64,000 nucleotides of DNA from Aureimonas fodinaquatilis. Its GTDB lineage: Bacteria; Pseudomonadota; Alphaproteobacteria; Rhizobiales; Rhizobiaceae. Made by a program: the position numbers and the translations under genes. Shown here piece after piece: positions 25,658-34,639 of the stretch (positions are counted from its first letter, which is position 1; the number at the start of each line of letters is the position of its first letter). The stretch covers positions 1-64,000 of the forward strand of contig NZ_VTWH01000003.1 in NCBI RefSeq assembly GCF_008369445.1. The letters run 5' to 3'. The notes below the pieces were generated by a model. It worked only from the letters and a program-made list of their open reading frames with translations, had not been told where the DNA came from and did not search any database.

Positions 25658-27088
25658 TCACATTCTGATGGTGACAAGGCGCTCTTCCGTCATCTCCGCC
25701 ACCGCGAATTTGGGTCCTTCCAACCCGAACCCGCTGTCTTTGACGCCGCCATAGGGCATCAGATCAATTCTGCTGGAACTGGTTTCATTGAAGTGCAGTC
25801 CGCCGACATCCAGACCTTCGATCGCCTGCGAAACGATATCGAGATTCTTGGTGAAAACGCCGGCAGCAAGTCCGAATGGCGATGCATTGGCGCGCTCGAT
25901 GACTTCCGCGAATTCGTCGAATGGCAGCACAGCCAGAACAGGACCGAACACTTCCTCGCAGGAAATCCGCATATCAGGCTTCACATCCGTCAGAATGACC
26001 GGATGAATCAGCGAACCTTCCCGCTTGAATGGGGTGGCCAGGCGGGCACCCTGTGCCTCAGCCTCTCGCACCCATGCTTCAACGCGGTCTGCGGATTCCA
26101 GCGAAATCAGCGGGCCGATGACCGTTCCTGCCGCCGCTGGTGAGCCGACAGTCATGGCATTGGCGCCACGAACCAGACTGTCCATCACTGCATCCAGAAT
26201 GGAACGGTGGACATGCAGCAGTTGAATGGAACTGCAAACCTGTCCCGCCTTGCGAAAGCTGCCGGCTACCACTTTGGGCATGGCGCTGGCCAGATCCGCA
26301 TCGGCGCACAGAACCGTTGAGGCTATGGAGCCGAGCTCCATCTGGGTTCGGCGCAGGCCAGCTTTGGCCTGAATGCTTTTGCCCACTGCAGTGCTGCCGG
26401 TGAAAGTTATGAAGCGAATGCGCAGATCGGCCACCAGCTTTTCAGCATTGGCACTGGTGCAGGGCAGGTGCGCAATGAACCCGGAGGGAACGCCAGCTTG
26501 CGCAAGAACCTCGACCAGCAGCGCGGCCACGGAAGGCGTGGCCGATGCGGGGCGCAGGATCACCGGATTTCCCGCGGCGAATGCAGGCGCGACCTTGTGA
26601 GTCACAGTGTTAAGAGGTGAGTTGAAAGGCGTGATTGCCAGAACTGGCCCAACAGGCACCCGGCGGGTGAACCCCATGCGCCCTTGTCCATGCGGCGAGC
26701 CGGTCATCGGCACCATCTCTCCGGTCAACTCCCGGGCCGCTATGGCGGCAAGACGCAATGTTTCCTGACAACGGTCAATTTCACCGTCTGCATCAGCTTG
26801 CGGAAAACCCGCCTCAATTGCCATCAGCTTGCGAAACTCATCTCTTCGACTGGCAATCAATGGAATTGCCCGTTCAAGAATGAGCGCACGGGCATTCGGG
26901 CTGGGCGCTCCGGCGCGATGCGCTGCCGCCGCTGCGCTGAGCGCCTGCTCCAGCTCCTCCGGCCCGGCCAGAGAAACAGATGCCGCAATGGACTGGTCGA
27001 ACTTGTCGAGCACGTCCAGGCTGGTTGAGCCCTTGACCCACTGACCGGCGATGAACAATTGGGTTTTGATATGACTGGGATGAAGCAT
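25658..27088 (-). CDS. NAD(P)-dependent aldehyde dehydrogenase
   Basis: The 476-residue ALDH has TPFNSPLNTVTHKVAPA for cofactor entry, FTGSTAVGKSI, the general-base motif MELGS (unusually GSIAST rather than GGNAP) and the catalytic cysteine in GQVCSS. The C-terminal YGGVKDSGFGLEG is typical. The ATG at 27088 starts four bases after the stop of the ThDP enzyme gene, so the longer frame to 27166 is rejected. A natural role is oxidation of the aldehyde made by the decarboxylase encoded immediately upstream. Confidence 0.88.
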   Translation of the reverse strand: MLHPSHIKTQLFIAGQWVKGSTSLDVLDKFDQSIAASVSLAGPEELEQALSAAAAAHRAGAPSPNARALILERAIPLIASRRDEFRKLMAIEAGFPQADADGEIDRCQETLRLAAIAARELTGEMVPMTGSPHGQGRMGFTRRVPVGPVLAITPFNSPLNTVTHKVAPAFAAGNPVILRPASATPSVAALLVEVLAQAGVPSGFIAHLPCTSANAEKLVADLRIRFITFTGSTAVGKSIQAKAGLRRTQMELGSIASTVLCADADLASAMPKVVAGSFRKAGQVCSSIQLLHVHRSILDAVMDSLVRGANAMTVGSPAAAGTVIGPLISLESADRVEAWVREAEAQGARLATPFKREGSLIHPVILTDVKPDMRISCEEVFGPVLAVLPFDEFAEVIERANASPFGLAAGVFTKNLDIVSQAIEGLDVGGLHFNETSSSRIDLMPYGGVKDSGFGLEGPKFAVAEMTEERLVTIRM

Positions 27089-27092
27089 CGGA

Positions 27093-28694
27093 CTAAAACT
27101 GAGCCATATATTGTGAGGGATCGATATGAGCGGCGATGATGAGAGGGCGATCTGATGCCGGGCCATCGCTCATCGCTTTTTCAAGCTCTGCAGCAGTGTC
27201 GACCCGAACGGCATCGCAGGCCATAGCGCGCGCCAGCATGACAATATCGGTTTCTGGAATCGTCGTGCCAAAGCTGGGGAATTGCCGTGCGTTCTGCTTC
27301 AGCTCAATGCGGTTCAGGCTGTTGTCGCAGAACACAACGACCGTTATACCAAGATTGAGGTGACTGGCGGTGCGCAACTCGCCCTGAACCATGGCCAACC
27401 CGCCATCGCCGGTAAAGCACACGACGTTGCGTTCCGGCATCAGCAGCTTTGCAACAATGGCGGCTGGCAGGGAATAGCCCATGGATGACAGGCCATTGCT
27501 CATCAGCATGGTTTTGGGAAGGCGGGAAACCCAGCCTTGCCCGACCAGAAGCTTATGCGAGCCGACATCAGTGGTCGCGACCGTATCGTGCGGGCTGGCG
27601 GCCAGAACAATATCCACCAGATCAGTCGGGTTGAGGCGGCCGGAAACACGGCCAGCAGAATAGAGCGCGCGCAACGCCGTTCGATGCGATGCCAGTTCAC
27701 ATTCGCTCCAGCGGGCGCCGGAATCATGGATCGCATCCGTCAGTGCATCAACCGCAGTGGATATGTCGCCGACAATCTCGATTTCGGCACTGTAGATCTG
27801 GTCGGTATTGGCGACAGAATCAATGTGGATGGTTGGGGTCTGCACAGTCCATGGTTTGATCAGCTCCACGGCATCGAAGCCGACATTGAGCAGCAAGTCG
27901 GAAGATTTCAGAAAGTCCCAGACAAAGGCGTTGCAGGCCATATCGAGCGTGCCGGCATAATACGGGTGAGTTTCGTCAATGATGCCCTTCGCCATCGGCG
28001 AAACCACCACCGGACAGCCCAGCTTTTCGGCCAGGCGCGCAATGGCCGCTCCTGCCTTGCCGCGCACCGCGGATAGACCGGCCAGAATGATCGGGCGGCG
28101 GGCATTGGCCACGGTTTTTGCCGGGTCGCGCACGGTGCCATAAACGTTCAGACCATGTGAAATGGCCTGCAGGGGCGGCATGATGATGGCATCGTCCGTT
28201 GCTTCCGCACCAACAACATCGCCGGGGGTGGAAATGTGCACCGGACCAGGCCTGTCCGCCATGGAGACGCGATAGGCCTTGCGCATGATCGTCGAAACGG
28301 TGGTTGGCAGAATGCTGGTGGTCCACTTGGAAATTGGCGTGAACACCTGGTTGTGGTCGATAACCTGATGAGTGAAATAGGGTTCACGGCGGCTCTCAAT
28401 CTGGCCGGAAATGGCAATCATGGGAGCGCGGTCGCACCATGCGTTTGCAACCGCATTGACCAGATTGGACGATCCGGGCCCAAGGGTCGAAAGCACGACG
28501 CCCGGCTGATCAGTGATCTGACCATAAGCCTCTGCCATCAGACCCGCCGTTCCCTCACGGGTACCAAGCACAAATTCCGTGCCGTGCAGTCTGCAGGCTT
28601 CCAGAAATGGAACGCTGGGATCTCCCGGGTATCCAAACACGAATCTGGTGTTGGCCGCCGCTAGATAGCGAACCATGACGTCCGAGCAGTTCAT
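27093..28694 (-). CDS. Thiamine diphosphate-dependent enzyme (acetolactate synthase/2-oxoacid decarboxylase family)
   Basis: This 533-residue enzyme has the PYR domain (FVFGYPGDPSVPFLEA, the catalytic glutamate region GTREGTAGLMAEAYGQ), a central domain (ARRPIILAGLSAVRGKAGA) and the ThDP/Mg motif GDGGLAMVQGELRTASHLNL...DNS. It could be a 2-oxoacid decarboxylase, an acetolactate-type synthase or an oxalyl/sulfopyruvate-like enzyme. Followed by an aldehyde dehydrogenase and TctCBA in one operon, a decarboxylase making an aldehyde is the simplest reading. ATG 28694 follows a strong GGAGGAA; the frame to 28727 is longer but lacks a site. Confidence 0.87.
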   Translation of the reverse strand: MNCSDVMVRYLAAANTRFVFGYPGDPSVPFLEACRLHGTEFVLGTREGTAGLMAEAYGQITDQPGVVLSTLGPGSSNLVNAVANAWCDRAPMIAISGQIESRREPYFTHQVIDHNQVFTPISKWTTSILPTTVSTIMRKAYRVSMADRPGPVHISTPGDVVGAEATDDAIIMPPLQAISHGLNVYGTVRDPAKTVANARRPIILAGLSAVRGKAGAAIARLAEKLGCPVVVSPMAKGIIDETHPYYAGTLDMACNAFVWDFLKSSDLLLNVGFDAVELIKPWTVQTPTIHIDSVANTDQIYSAEIEIVGDISTAVDALTDAIHDSGARWSECELASHRTALRALYSAGRVSGRLNPTDLVDIVLAASPHDTVATTDVGSHKLLVGQGWVSRLPKTMLMSNGLSSMGYSLPAAIVAKLLMPERNVVCFTGDGGLAMVQGELRTASHLNLGITVVVFCDNSLNRIELKQNARQFPSFGTTIPETDIVMLARAMACDAVRVDTAAELEKAMSDGPASDRPLIIAAHIDPSQYMAQF

Positions 28695-28748
28695 GAATTC
28701 CTCCGAGCCGAGCGTCGATTCCGACACTACTTCTTGTTGTGGCTACAT

Positions 28749-28766
28749 TTGTACGCAGTTGTATAC
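28749..28766. promoter_or_regulatory. Candidate operator upstream of the ThDP enzyme-Tct operon
   Basis: TTGTACGCAGTTGTATAC carries two TGTA-C/AC half-sites, about 55 bases before the ThDP enzyme start. It resembles the candidate at 21688, which would link both promoters to the GntR regulator at 21757. Confidence 0.3.
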
Positions 28767-28830
28767 TTTCATGTCAAGCACGTGAAAATCTCAGGTAACT
28801 TCTGGCAGATGCAGGAAACTGAACGGCTGA

Positions 28831-28884
28831 AAAACAAGGGGTTAGAGCGTTTTCTCATTTCCGCGAAGCGCGGAAATGGTCTAA
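28831..28884 (+). repeat. Dispersed repeat, hairpin-end copy
   Basis: AAAACAAGGGGTTAGAGCG is followed by a perfect 10-base hairpin, CATTTCCGCG-AAG-CGCGGAAATG, nested in TTAGA...TCTAA. The left part matches the right end of the repeat at 39948. Confidence 0.6.
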
Positions 28885-28963
28885 AGCACCAGAACGAACC
28901 AGCATCACCGATTGCTGATGCTGCGTCTGATGCATTTTTGTTTGTTGCGTTGAAGGAAAAGCC

Positions 28964-30148
28964 ATGAGCTCGGTTGTCCGGCGGGTGTTGCTGCCAGTTG
29001 GTATTGTTGTTGCAATTGCGTTGGTTGCATGGCTGGTGCATGCGCGCCCCGGCGGGCGTGACCTGTCATTTTCGCTCTTGGCAGGCGCAGCATTTGGCCT
29101 GGTTCTGCAACGAGCCCGCTTCTGCTTTCTCTGCAATTTTCGGGACTTTATCGAAAAGCGTGAGCCGCAGGGCCTGCTGGCCATCATCATTGCGCTGGCT
29201 GCCGGGGTGGTGCTGTATTATGCAGTGATCATGGCGTGGGTGCCGGTACCGCAACCGGAAAGATTGCCGCCAAATGCTCATATCGGTCCGGTCGGCCCGG
29301 TTCTGGCTTTGGCAGCATTTGTGTTCGGCATTGGCATGGCCATTTCCGGTTCGTGCCTTTCCGCCCACTTTTATCGTCTCGGCGAGGGGTCACCAAGCTC
29401 CCCCTTCGCCCTCATTGGCGCGGCAATCGGTTTTGTCATCGGGTTCCTGACCTGGAACTCGCTTTTTACGCTGTCGATCTATTCCAATGAGGCACTGTGG
29501 CTTCCACATTCCCTTGGCTATTCAGCAACAATCCTGCTCAGCCTTGGCCTTTGCGCGCTTCTTGCGTTTCTGGTGCTGTATTTTGCATCCGGCAAAGAGC
29601 AGACGGTCACCACCACTCTGACGCTGAAAAGCGCTCTGGCCAGTGTTTTTGTAAACCGTTGGCCGCCAGCCGTAGCGGGAATTGCCGTTGCGGCAATTTC
29701 TGCCTTCGCCTATTTTCGTGTAGCGCCACTTGGCGTAACGGCGGAACTGGGCAGCATCGCCCGTACCGCAGGAACTTCCGCCGGCTGGTTGCCGGAAACC
29801 TTGCACGGGCTGGATGGATTGCGCGGCTGTGCCACTGTCATCAAGCAAGCTCTGCTGTCCAATAACGGGCTTTTTGTCATGGGCCTCATTGCAGCCAGTT
29901 TTGCCTCGGCACTTGCCGCAAACAAGTTTCAACCGCAACGGCCACGGCCCGGACAGATTATCAGCGGGCTTACCGGTGGCATTCTTATGGGTTGGGGTGC
30001 AATGACGGGGCTGGGCTGCACAGTCGGTGTTCTTCTGTCCGGCATCCATGCCGGTGCGGTTTCAGGTTGGGTGTTTCTGATTTTCTGCACCGCTGGCGTC
30101 TGGCTGGGGCTGATGGGTATGCGCAGGTTTGCCCGGCGCGCCGCATAG
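28964..30148 (+). CDS. YeeE/YedE (TsuA-type) sulfur compound transporter
   Basis: This 394-residue inner-membrane protein has about ten helices. It has the conserved cysteine sites of the YeeE/YedE family in order: RARFCFLCNFRDF near residue 50, GIGMAISGSCLSAHFYRLGEG, GLRGCATVIKQ and GWGAMTGLGCTVGVLLSGIH. Members import thiosulfate or move sulfur for selenium or tRNA metabolism. No TusA-like gene lies next to it. AAGGA precedes the ATG. nadE follows 81 bases downstream and may be on the same transcript. Confidence 0.9.
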   Translation: MSSVVRRVLLPVGIVVAIALVAWLVHARPGGRDLSFSLLAGAAFGLVLQRARFCFLCNFRDFIEKREPQGLLAIIIALAAGVVLYYAVIMAWVPVPQPERLPPNAHIGPVGPVLALAAFVFGIGMAISGSCLSAHFYRLGEGSPSSPFALIGAAIGFVIGFLTWNSLFTLSIYSNEALWLPHSLGYSATILLSLGLCALLAFLVLYFASGKEQTVTTTLTLKSALASVFVNRWPPAVAGIAVAAISAFAYFRVAPLGVTAELGSIARTAGTSAGWLPETLHGLDGLRGCATVIKQALLSNNGLFVMGLIAASFASALAANKFQPQRPRPGQIISGLTGGILMGWGAMTGLGCTVGVLLSGIHAGAVSGWVFLIFCTAGVWLGLMGMRRFARRAA

Positions 30149-30229
30149 CTGTAATACAAAATGCCATGAATGGCGCTGGTGGCCGGGTGTTCCCGGTTTC
30201 GGCGCTGCACGCCAGCAGGGAATGATACC

Positions 30230-32314
30230 GTGTCTCACAATGCAGTTTCGCCGGCCGCTCCCTTTCAGTCGTTTCACCGCCATGGGTTCGCAAGGGTGGG
30301 CGCTGCAACGCCAGCCATTGTGCTTGCCGATCCTCAAGCCAACGCCGCGGCAATTCTGGAACTGGCTGTTGCGGCAAGCGACAAGGCGGCGGATCTTCTG
30401 GTGTTTCCGGAACTGGGGCTGACCGGCTATTCAATTGATGACCTGCATCTGCAGGACAGTCTGCTGGATGCCGCGGAACACTCACTGCTCTGGCTGGCAC
30501 GAGAAAGCGCACAGCTTTCTCCGGTTTTGCTGGTGGGTGTACCGCTGCGCCGCAACAACCGCGTTTACAATTGCGCGGCTGTGCTTTCCCGCGGGGCCAT
30601 TCTGGGTGTTGTACCGAAAAGCTTTCTGCCGAACTACCGGGAGTATTATGAAAAGCGATGGTTTGCGCCTGGGATCGGACTGTCCGGCCTGACGATTGAC
30701 CTCGGCGGCAAAGACGTACCATTTGGCCCTGATCTGCTGTTTGCAGCGCAGGACTTGCGCGATTTCGTGTTTCACGCCGAAATCTGTGAGGATTTCTGGG
30801 CACCGAACCCGCCCTCCACAACGGCTGCTTTGGCGGGGGCGCTGGTCCTGTGCAACTTGTCCGCTTCCAATGTGACAGTTGGCAAATCGCGAGAGCGGCA
30901 CCTGCTTGCGGCATCCCAGTCCATGCGCTGTGTCGCGGCCTATGTTTACGCGGCAGCCGGTCCGGGTGAAAGCACCAATGATGTGGCCTGGGACGGGCAG
31001 GGCATGGTGCACGAGCTGGGCGAACTTCTGGCCGAGTCCGCACGCTTTGCCACCTCGGCACAGATGGTTCTGACGGATGTGGATCTGACGCGCATCCGGC
31101 AGGAACGCATGCGCACCGGCACGTTCAATGACGCGGCCACGGCAGCGGCACATCCTGAAGCCCGGTTTCGGCGTGTTGAATTTTCGCATCAGCCGGACTG
31201 GAGCGACAGGGGCCTGATGCGGGCACTGCGCCGGTTCCCTTATGTTCCAAATTCCGCAAAGCTGCTGGATGAAGACTGCTATGAGGCTTTCAACATTCAG
31301 GTCCATGGGCTGATCCGACGTTTTGAAGCCACGCCGGGTGACACGATGGTCCTGGGCATTTCCGGCGGGCTGGATTCAACTCACGCGCTGATCGTTGCGG
31401 CCAAAGCCTGTGATGTGCTTGGTCTGCCTCGCCGTCAGATTCTTGGTTTCACCATGCCCGGCTTTGCCACCAGCGATGAGACCAGAGACAATGCATGGCG
31501 GCTTATGCGGGCAGTGGGCGTGACGGCGGACGAAATTGATATCAAACCCGCTGCCCGGCAGATGCTTGCGGATATGGGGCATCCATTTGCCAACGGGCAG
31601 CCGGTCTATGACGTGACATTTGAAAATGTGCAGGCCGGACTGCGCACGGACTATCTGTTCCGGTTGGCCAACCAGCGAAATGGCTTTGTTATTGGCACAG
31701 GCGATTTATCAGAAATTGCGCTGGGCTGGAGCACATATGGTGTTGGTGACCATATGAGCCATTACAATGTTAATCCCGGTGTGCCGAAGACCTTGATCCA
31801 GCATCTGATCCGCTGGTGTGTTGCCACGAAGCAGTTTGATGACGCGACGGGCGAGATTTTGACAGCCATTCTGGCGACGGAAATTTCACCCGAACTGGTG
31901 CCGGCCGATGCGGAAGGGAAAATCCAGAGCACACAGGACCGGATCGGTCCTTATGAGCTGCACGACTTTTTCCTTTATCATATCATGCGGCATGGGCAGT
32001 CGCCCGCCAAGGTGGCCTATCTGGCGTTGAATGCATGGCAAGATGCGGCCCGGGGCGAATGGCCCCCCAATTTTCCGGAGGCGGCACGGCACAGCTACAC
32101 CTTACCGCAGATTGCACGCTGGCTGGAAGTTTTCCTGTTCAGGTTTTTCCAGACCAGCCAGTTCAAGCGCACGGCTATGCCCAATGGCCCCAAGGTTTCG
32201 TCCGGCGGTGCCCTGTCTCCGCGCGGCGATTGGCGTGCACCGTCTGATGCCGTGGCAAACAGTTGGCTCGTGCAATTGCGCGCCGCGTTGAAGGGAGAAT
32301 TGGTGGAAGATTAG
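30230..32314 (+). CDS. nadE: Glutamine-dependent NAD+ synthetase
   Basis: This 694-residue two-domain enzyme converts deamido-NAD to NAD using glutamine. The N-terminal nitrilase domain supplies ammonia through Glu (FPELGLTGY, residue 61), Lys (VVPKSFLPNY) and Cys (AEICEDFWAP). The C-terminal synthetase domain has the ATP-pyrophosphatase loop LGISGGLDSTHAL and GTGDLSEIALGWSTYG. GTG 30230 is chosen for GGGA upstream and for a start just before the nitrilase fold; an ATG at 30170 adds a poor extension. The length matches the long bacterial form. Confidence 0.94.
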   Translation: MSHNAVSPAAPFQSFHRHGFARVGAATPAIVLADPQANAAAILELAVAASDKAADLLVFPELGLTGYSIDDLHLQDSLLDAAEHSLLWLARESAQLSPVLLVGVPLRRNNRVYNCAAVLSRGAILGVVPKSFLPNYREYYEKRWFAPGIGLSGLTIDLGGKDVPFGPDLLFAAQDLRDFVFHAEICEDFWAPNPPSTTAALAGALVLCNLSASNVTVGKSRERHLLAASQSMRCVAAYVYAAAGPGESTNDVAWDGQGMVHELGELLAESARFATSAQMVLTDVDLTRIRQERMRTGTFNDAATAAAHPEARFRRVEFSHQPDWSDRGLMRALRRFPYVPNSAKLLDEDCYEAFNIQVHGLIRRFEATPGDTMVLGISGGLDSTHALIVAAKACDVLGLPRRQILGFTMPGFATSDETRDNAWRLMRAVGVTADEIDIKPAARQMLADMGHPFANGQPVYDVTFENVQAGLRTDYLFRLANQRNGFVIGTGDLSEIALGWSTYGVGDHMSHYNVNPGVPKTLIQHLIRWCVATKQFDDATGEILTAILATEISPELVPADAEGKIQSTQDRIGPYELHDFFLYHIMRHGQSPAKVAYLALNAWQDAARGEWPPNFPEAARHSYTLPQIARWLEVFLFRFFQTSQFKRTAMPNGPKVSSGGALSPRGDWRAPSDAVANSWLVQLRAALKGELVED

Positions 32315-32396
32315 GCCGGGCAGGTTTCCGCGTGCTTCCCCCACTAGTAATATGCCTTACTTACTATTAAATAGGGTCGGTGCATCTGCCCTGTTG

Positions 32397-32470
32397 ATAG
32401 CATTTCCCGTCGAAACCGCTGAGTTTCAACGGCAGGACAATGTGACAAACAAAGATTTAGAACAGTCTCG
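32397..32470 (+). repeat. Dispersed intergenic repeat, copy 3
   Basis: ATAGCATTTCCCGTCGAAACC, a second arm GAGTTTCAACGG, then GGACAATGTGACAAACAAAG and ATTTAGAACAG. It lies in the gap between nadE and the MFS gene, a region in which I see nothing else. Confidence 0.7.
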
Positions 32471-32538
32471 GTGATCGAACATACCTGAAATGGTCTGGGA
32501 TGGACCGGCCACGACCCGAAATTCAAGAGGCATGAATT

Positions 32539-33798
32539 ATGACGCGTTCGATGGTATCGGCAGGGCGGCAAGGCGTCGCGACTCCGCATCCGGGAATGGG
32601 CTTTCGCGAGTTTGTTGCCATTGTCGCTTCCCTCATGGCTGTGAATGCGCTTGCCATTGACGCCATGCTGCCTGCCTTGCCGCAAATTGGAGAGGCGCTA
32701 TCGATAGCAACGGAAAATCAGCGACAGTTTATCATCACTGCCTATCTCCTGGGATTTGGTGTGGCTCAGCTTGCCTATGGGCCGCTGTCCGACCGCTTCG
32801 GGCGGCGTCCTGTGCTGCTTTTTGGCCTTGTGATCTACACAATCGCCAGCTGTGCGGCGATGCTTGTCACATCGTTCGACCAGATGATTTTCGCACGGCT
32901 GATGCAAGGTGTGGGCTCGGCGGCGGCGCGGGTGCTTGCCGTTTCCATTGTGCGCGACTGTTATTCAGGACGGCAAATGGCGCGTGTCATGTCCATAGCC
33001 TTCATCATGTTCATCCTGGTGCCAGTCATCGCACCCAGCGTCGGCCAGGCCATTGTGCTGGTTGCGCCATGGGAGTGGATTTTTCTGGTTCTGGGACTGG
33101 CGGGATTTGGTCTGGCGAGTTGGATCATGCTGCGCCTGCCGGAAACCCTTCCGCCTGAAAGGCGCAATCCTATTGTGCTGTCAGCAGTATTCGCGGCTTT
33201 TCGTCTGGTTGCTACAAACCGCCTTTGCCTTGGCTACACTCTGGCCGCGGCGTCAATTCTGGGCTGCCTGTTCGGCTTCATCAATTCTGCGCAGCAGATC
33301 TTTGTTGATGTGTTCGATACGGGGTCTGCCTTCCCGATCTATTTTGCCAGCATCGCGCTGTTTATGGCGCTGTCATCCTTCGTCAATTCCAGAATTGTCG
33401 AGAGATATGGCACGCGTGTCGTTTCGCACACTGGTCTGCTGGCCTTCACATCCATAGCGATCATCCACGCCAGCATGGCGCTCAGCGGCCATGAATCACT
33501 TGTTGTGTTTCTGGTTCTGCAATCATTGATGATGTTTTGCTTTGGTCTTGTCATGTCCAATTTCAGCGCAATGGCCATGGACCCGGTTGGCATGGTAGCG
33601 GGAACCGCCGCCTCGTTTCAGGGTTTTGTCACCACGGTGGGCGGCGCTTTGTTGGGCTTTTACATCGGCCAGCATTATGACGGCACAGCCACCCCCGTCA
33701 TTCTGGGCTATGCATGTCTTGGCATGCTTTCGATTGTGATTGTTCTGATAACTGAAAAGGGACGGTTGTTCCGTCCCACAGTCACCGCATCCAGATAG
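32539..33798 (+). CDS. Bcr/CflA family multidrug efflux MFS transporter
   Basis: The 419-residue protein has 12 membrane segments. Subfamily text includes DAMLPALPQIGEAL at helix 1, the MFS loop motif AYGPLSDRFGRRPVLLFGL and the antiporter motif region ARLMQGVGSAAARVLAVSIVRD. It would export a drug-like compound against protons at the inner membrane. The substrate is not readable. An internal start (ATG at 32596) is possible. The convergent small gene ends only eight bases away. Confidence 0.9.
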   Translation: MTRSMVSAGRQGVATPHPGMGFREFVAIVASLMAVNALAIDAMLPALPQIGEALSIATENQRQFIITAYLLGFGVAQLAYGPLSDRFGRRPVLLFGLVIYTIASCAAMLVTSFDQMIFARLMQGVGSAAARVLAVSIVRDCYSGRQMARVMSIAFIMFILVPVIAPSVGQAIVLVAPWEWIFLVLGLAGFGLASWIMLRLPETLPPERRNPIVLSAVFAAFRLVATNRLCLGYTLAAASILGCLFGFINSAQQIFVDVFDTGSAFPIYFASIALFMALSSFVNSRIVERYGTRVVSHTGLLAFTSIAIIHASMALSGHESLVVFLVLQSLMMFCFGLVMSNFSAMAMDPVGMVAGTAASFQGFVTTVGGALLGFYIGQHYDGTATPVILGYACLGMLSIVIVLITEKGRLFRPTVTASR

Positions 33799-33806
33799 AC
33801 ACCGGG

Positions 33807-33995
33807 TTAATTGACAGTGCCGCCAACGTCCATAATGTCTTTCTCGGCAAGGCGACGGGCTATTTCTCGGCCGGTGATAAACAAGGCGGCATCCAGTGCG
33901 GGCAAAACCTGTTCCATGCTGGCATCCAATGCGATCTGCCTTGACTGCATCAGCATGTCGGCAAGGTAATCTATATCTTCATCCATATACGACAT
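33807..33995 (-). CDS. Hypothetical 62-residue protein
   Basis: I do not recognise this small acidic helical protein (MSYMDEDIDYLADMLMQSRQ, then DAALFITGREIARRLAEKD). The ATG at 33995 has GGAAA about 11 bases upstream; a longer frame starts at 34016. It has no membrane segment. It is convergent to the MFS gene, has good codon structure and lacks a competing frame. Confidence 0.55.
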   Translation of the reverse strand: MSYMDEDIDYLADMLMQSRQIALDASMEQVLPALDAALFITGREIARRLAEKDIMDVGGTVN

Positions 33996-34282
33996 CTTCG
34001 ATTTCCTTCGCTTCACTCTTTATGATTGTGCCCTGTCTGTGATGCGGTGTGACGCAAGCACGGTCTGCAAATAGTGCGACTGTATGCCTGAGCCGCAAAA
34101 GGGCATGCGCTTTTTGGGGTGCAATGTATACGTGTTGACAAATTCCGCTAGTCTAACAACGTATAGGTATGTATTAAAAAGGAAATATGAATAGAAAAAC
34201 ACGATAAATTTTGGAAAGTTTTTGTGTCTGCAGCGTGTGGCAGGGCGATCCCGCGCTTATCGCTGGCGGGATCGCTTGATTC
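33996..34282. other. Intergenic region with possible mini-ORF and hairpin
   Basis: This AT-rich region of 287 bases has a TTGACA at 34135. A strong ribosome site (AAAAAGGAAAT) precedes a six-codon frame at 34187-34207 (ATG AAT AGA AAA ACA CGA TAA). A GC-rich stem lies at 34245. No protein-coding gene of normal size is seen. Confidence 0.35.
34245..34275 (-). terminator. Possible terminator hairpin after the small flippase-like gene
   Basis: GCGATCCCGC and GCGGGATCGC form a perfect 10-base stem with an 11-base loop just beyond the stop at 34283. There is no clear T-run on minus. Confidence 0.5.
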
Positions 34283-34639
34283 TCAGTCGGCGCGCGCGCT
34301 CAAGGCCAGTCCAACGATAATGAATGTCAAACCGGCCACGCGCGTGGTGCTGATTGATTCGTAACGAAGAGCTACGCTCACCACCGTCAGGGCAACCATC
34401 GCAAGCGCGGTCACCGCGGTGTAGGTCAGGCTGAGGGAATATTGCCGGACCGCGGCAACAAAAGCGGTCAGCAGGATAACCGCGCTGATACCGGCCAGCC
34501 AGGACCACGGGGACATCAGCAGACTGATGATAATGCTTTTCAACGATTCCGGGTTAACACTTTGTCCGGTTTGCTTAAGGCACAGATTCAGCACCACATT
34601 TGCCGCGGCTGCGACAAAAATCAAAGTCCAGTGGGTCAT
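34283..34639 (-). CDS. Small multidrug-resistance/EamA-like four-helix membrane protein (flippase-like)
   Basis: This 118-residue protein has four membrane helices (WTLIFVAAAANVVLNLCLK, WLAGISAVILLTAFVAAV, TYTAVTALAMVALTVVSVA, RVAGLTFIIVGLALSA). It resembles the ArnE/ArnF type of half-size DMT proteins, which flip undecaprenyl-linked sugars. Its ATG overlaps the stop of the glycosyltransferase gene (ATGA), so the two are coupled. I infer that it moves the lipid-linked sugar used by that enzyme across the inner membrane. A plain SMR exporter is the alternative. Confidence 0.75.
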   Translation of the reverse strand: MTHWTLIFVAAAANVVLNLCLKQTGQSVNPESLKSIIISLLMSPWSWLAGISAVILLTAFVAAVRQYSLSLTYTAVTALAMVALTVVSVALRYESISTTRVAGLTFIIVGLALSARAD

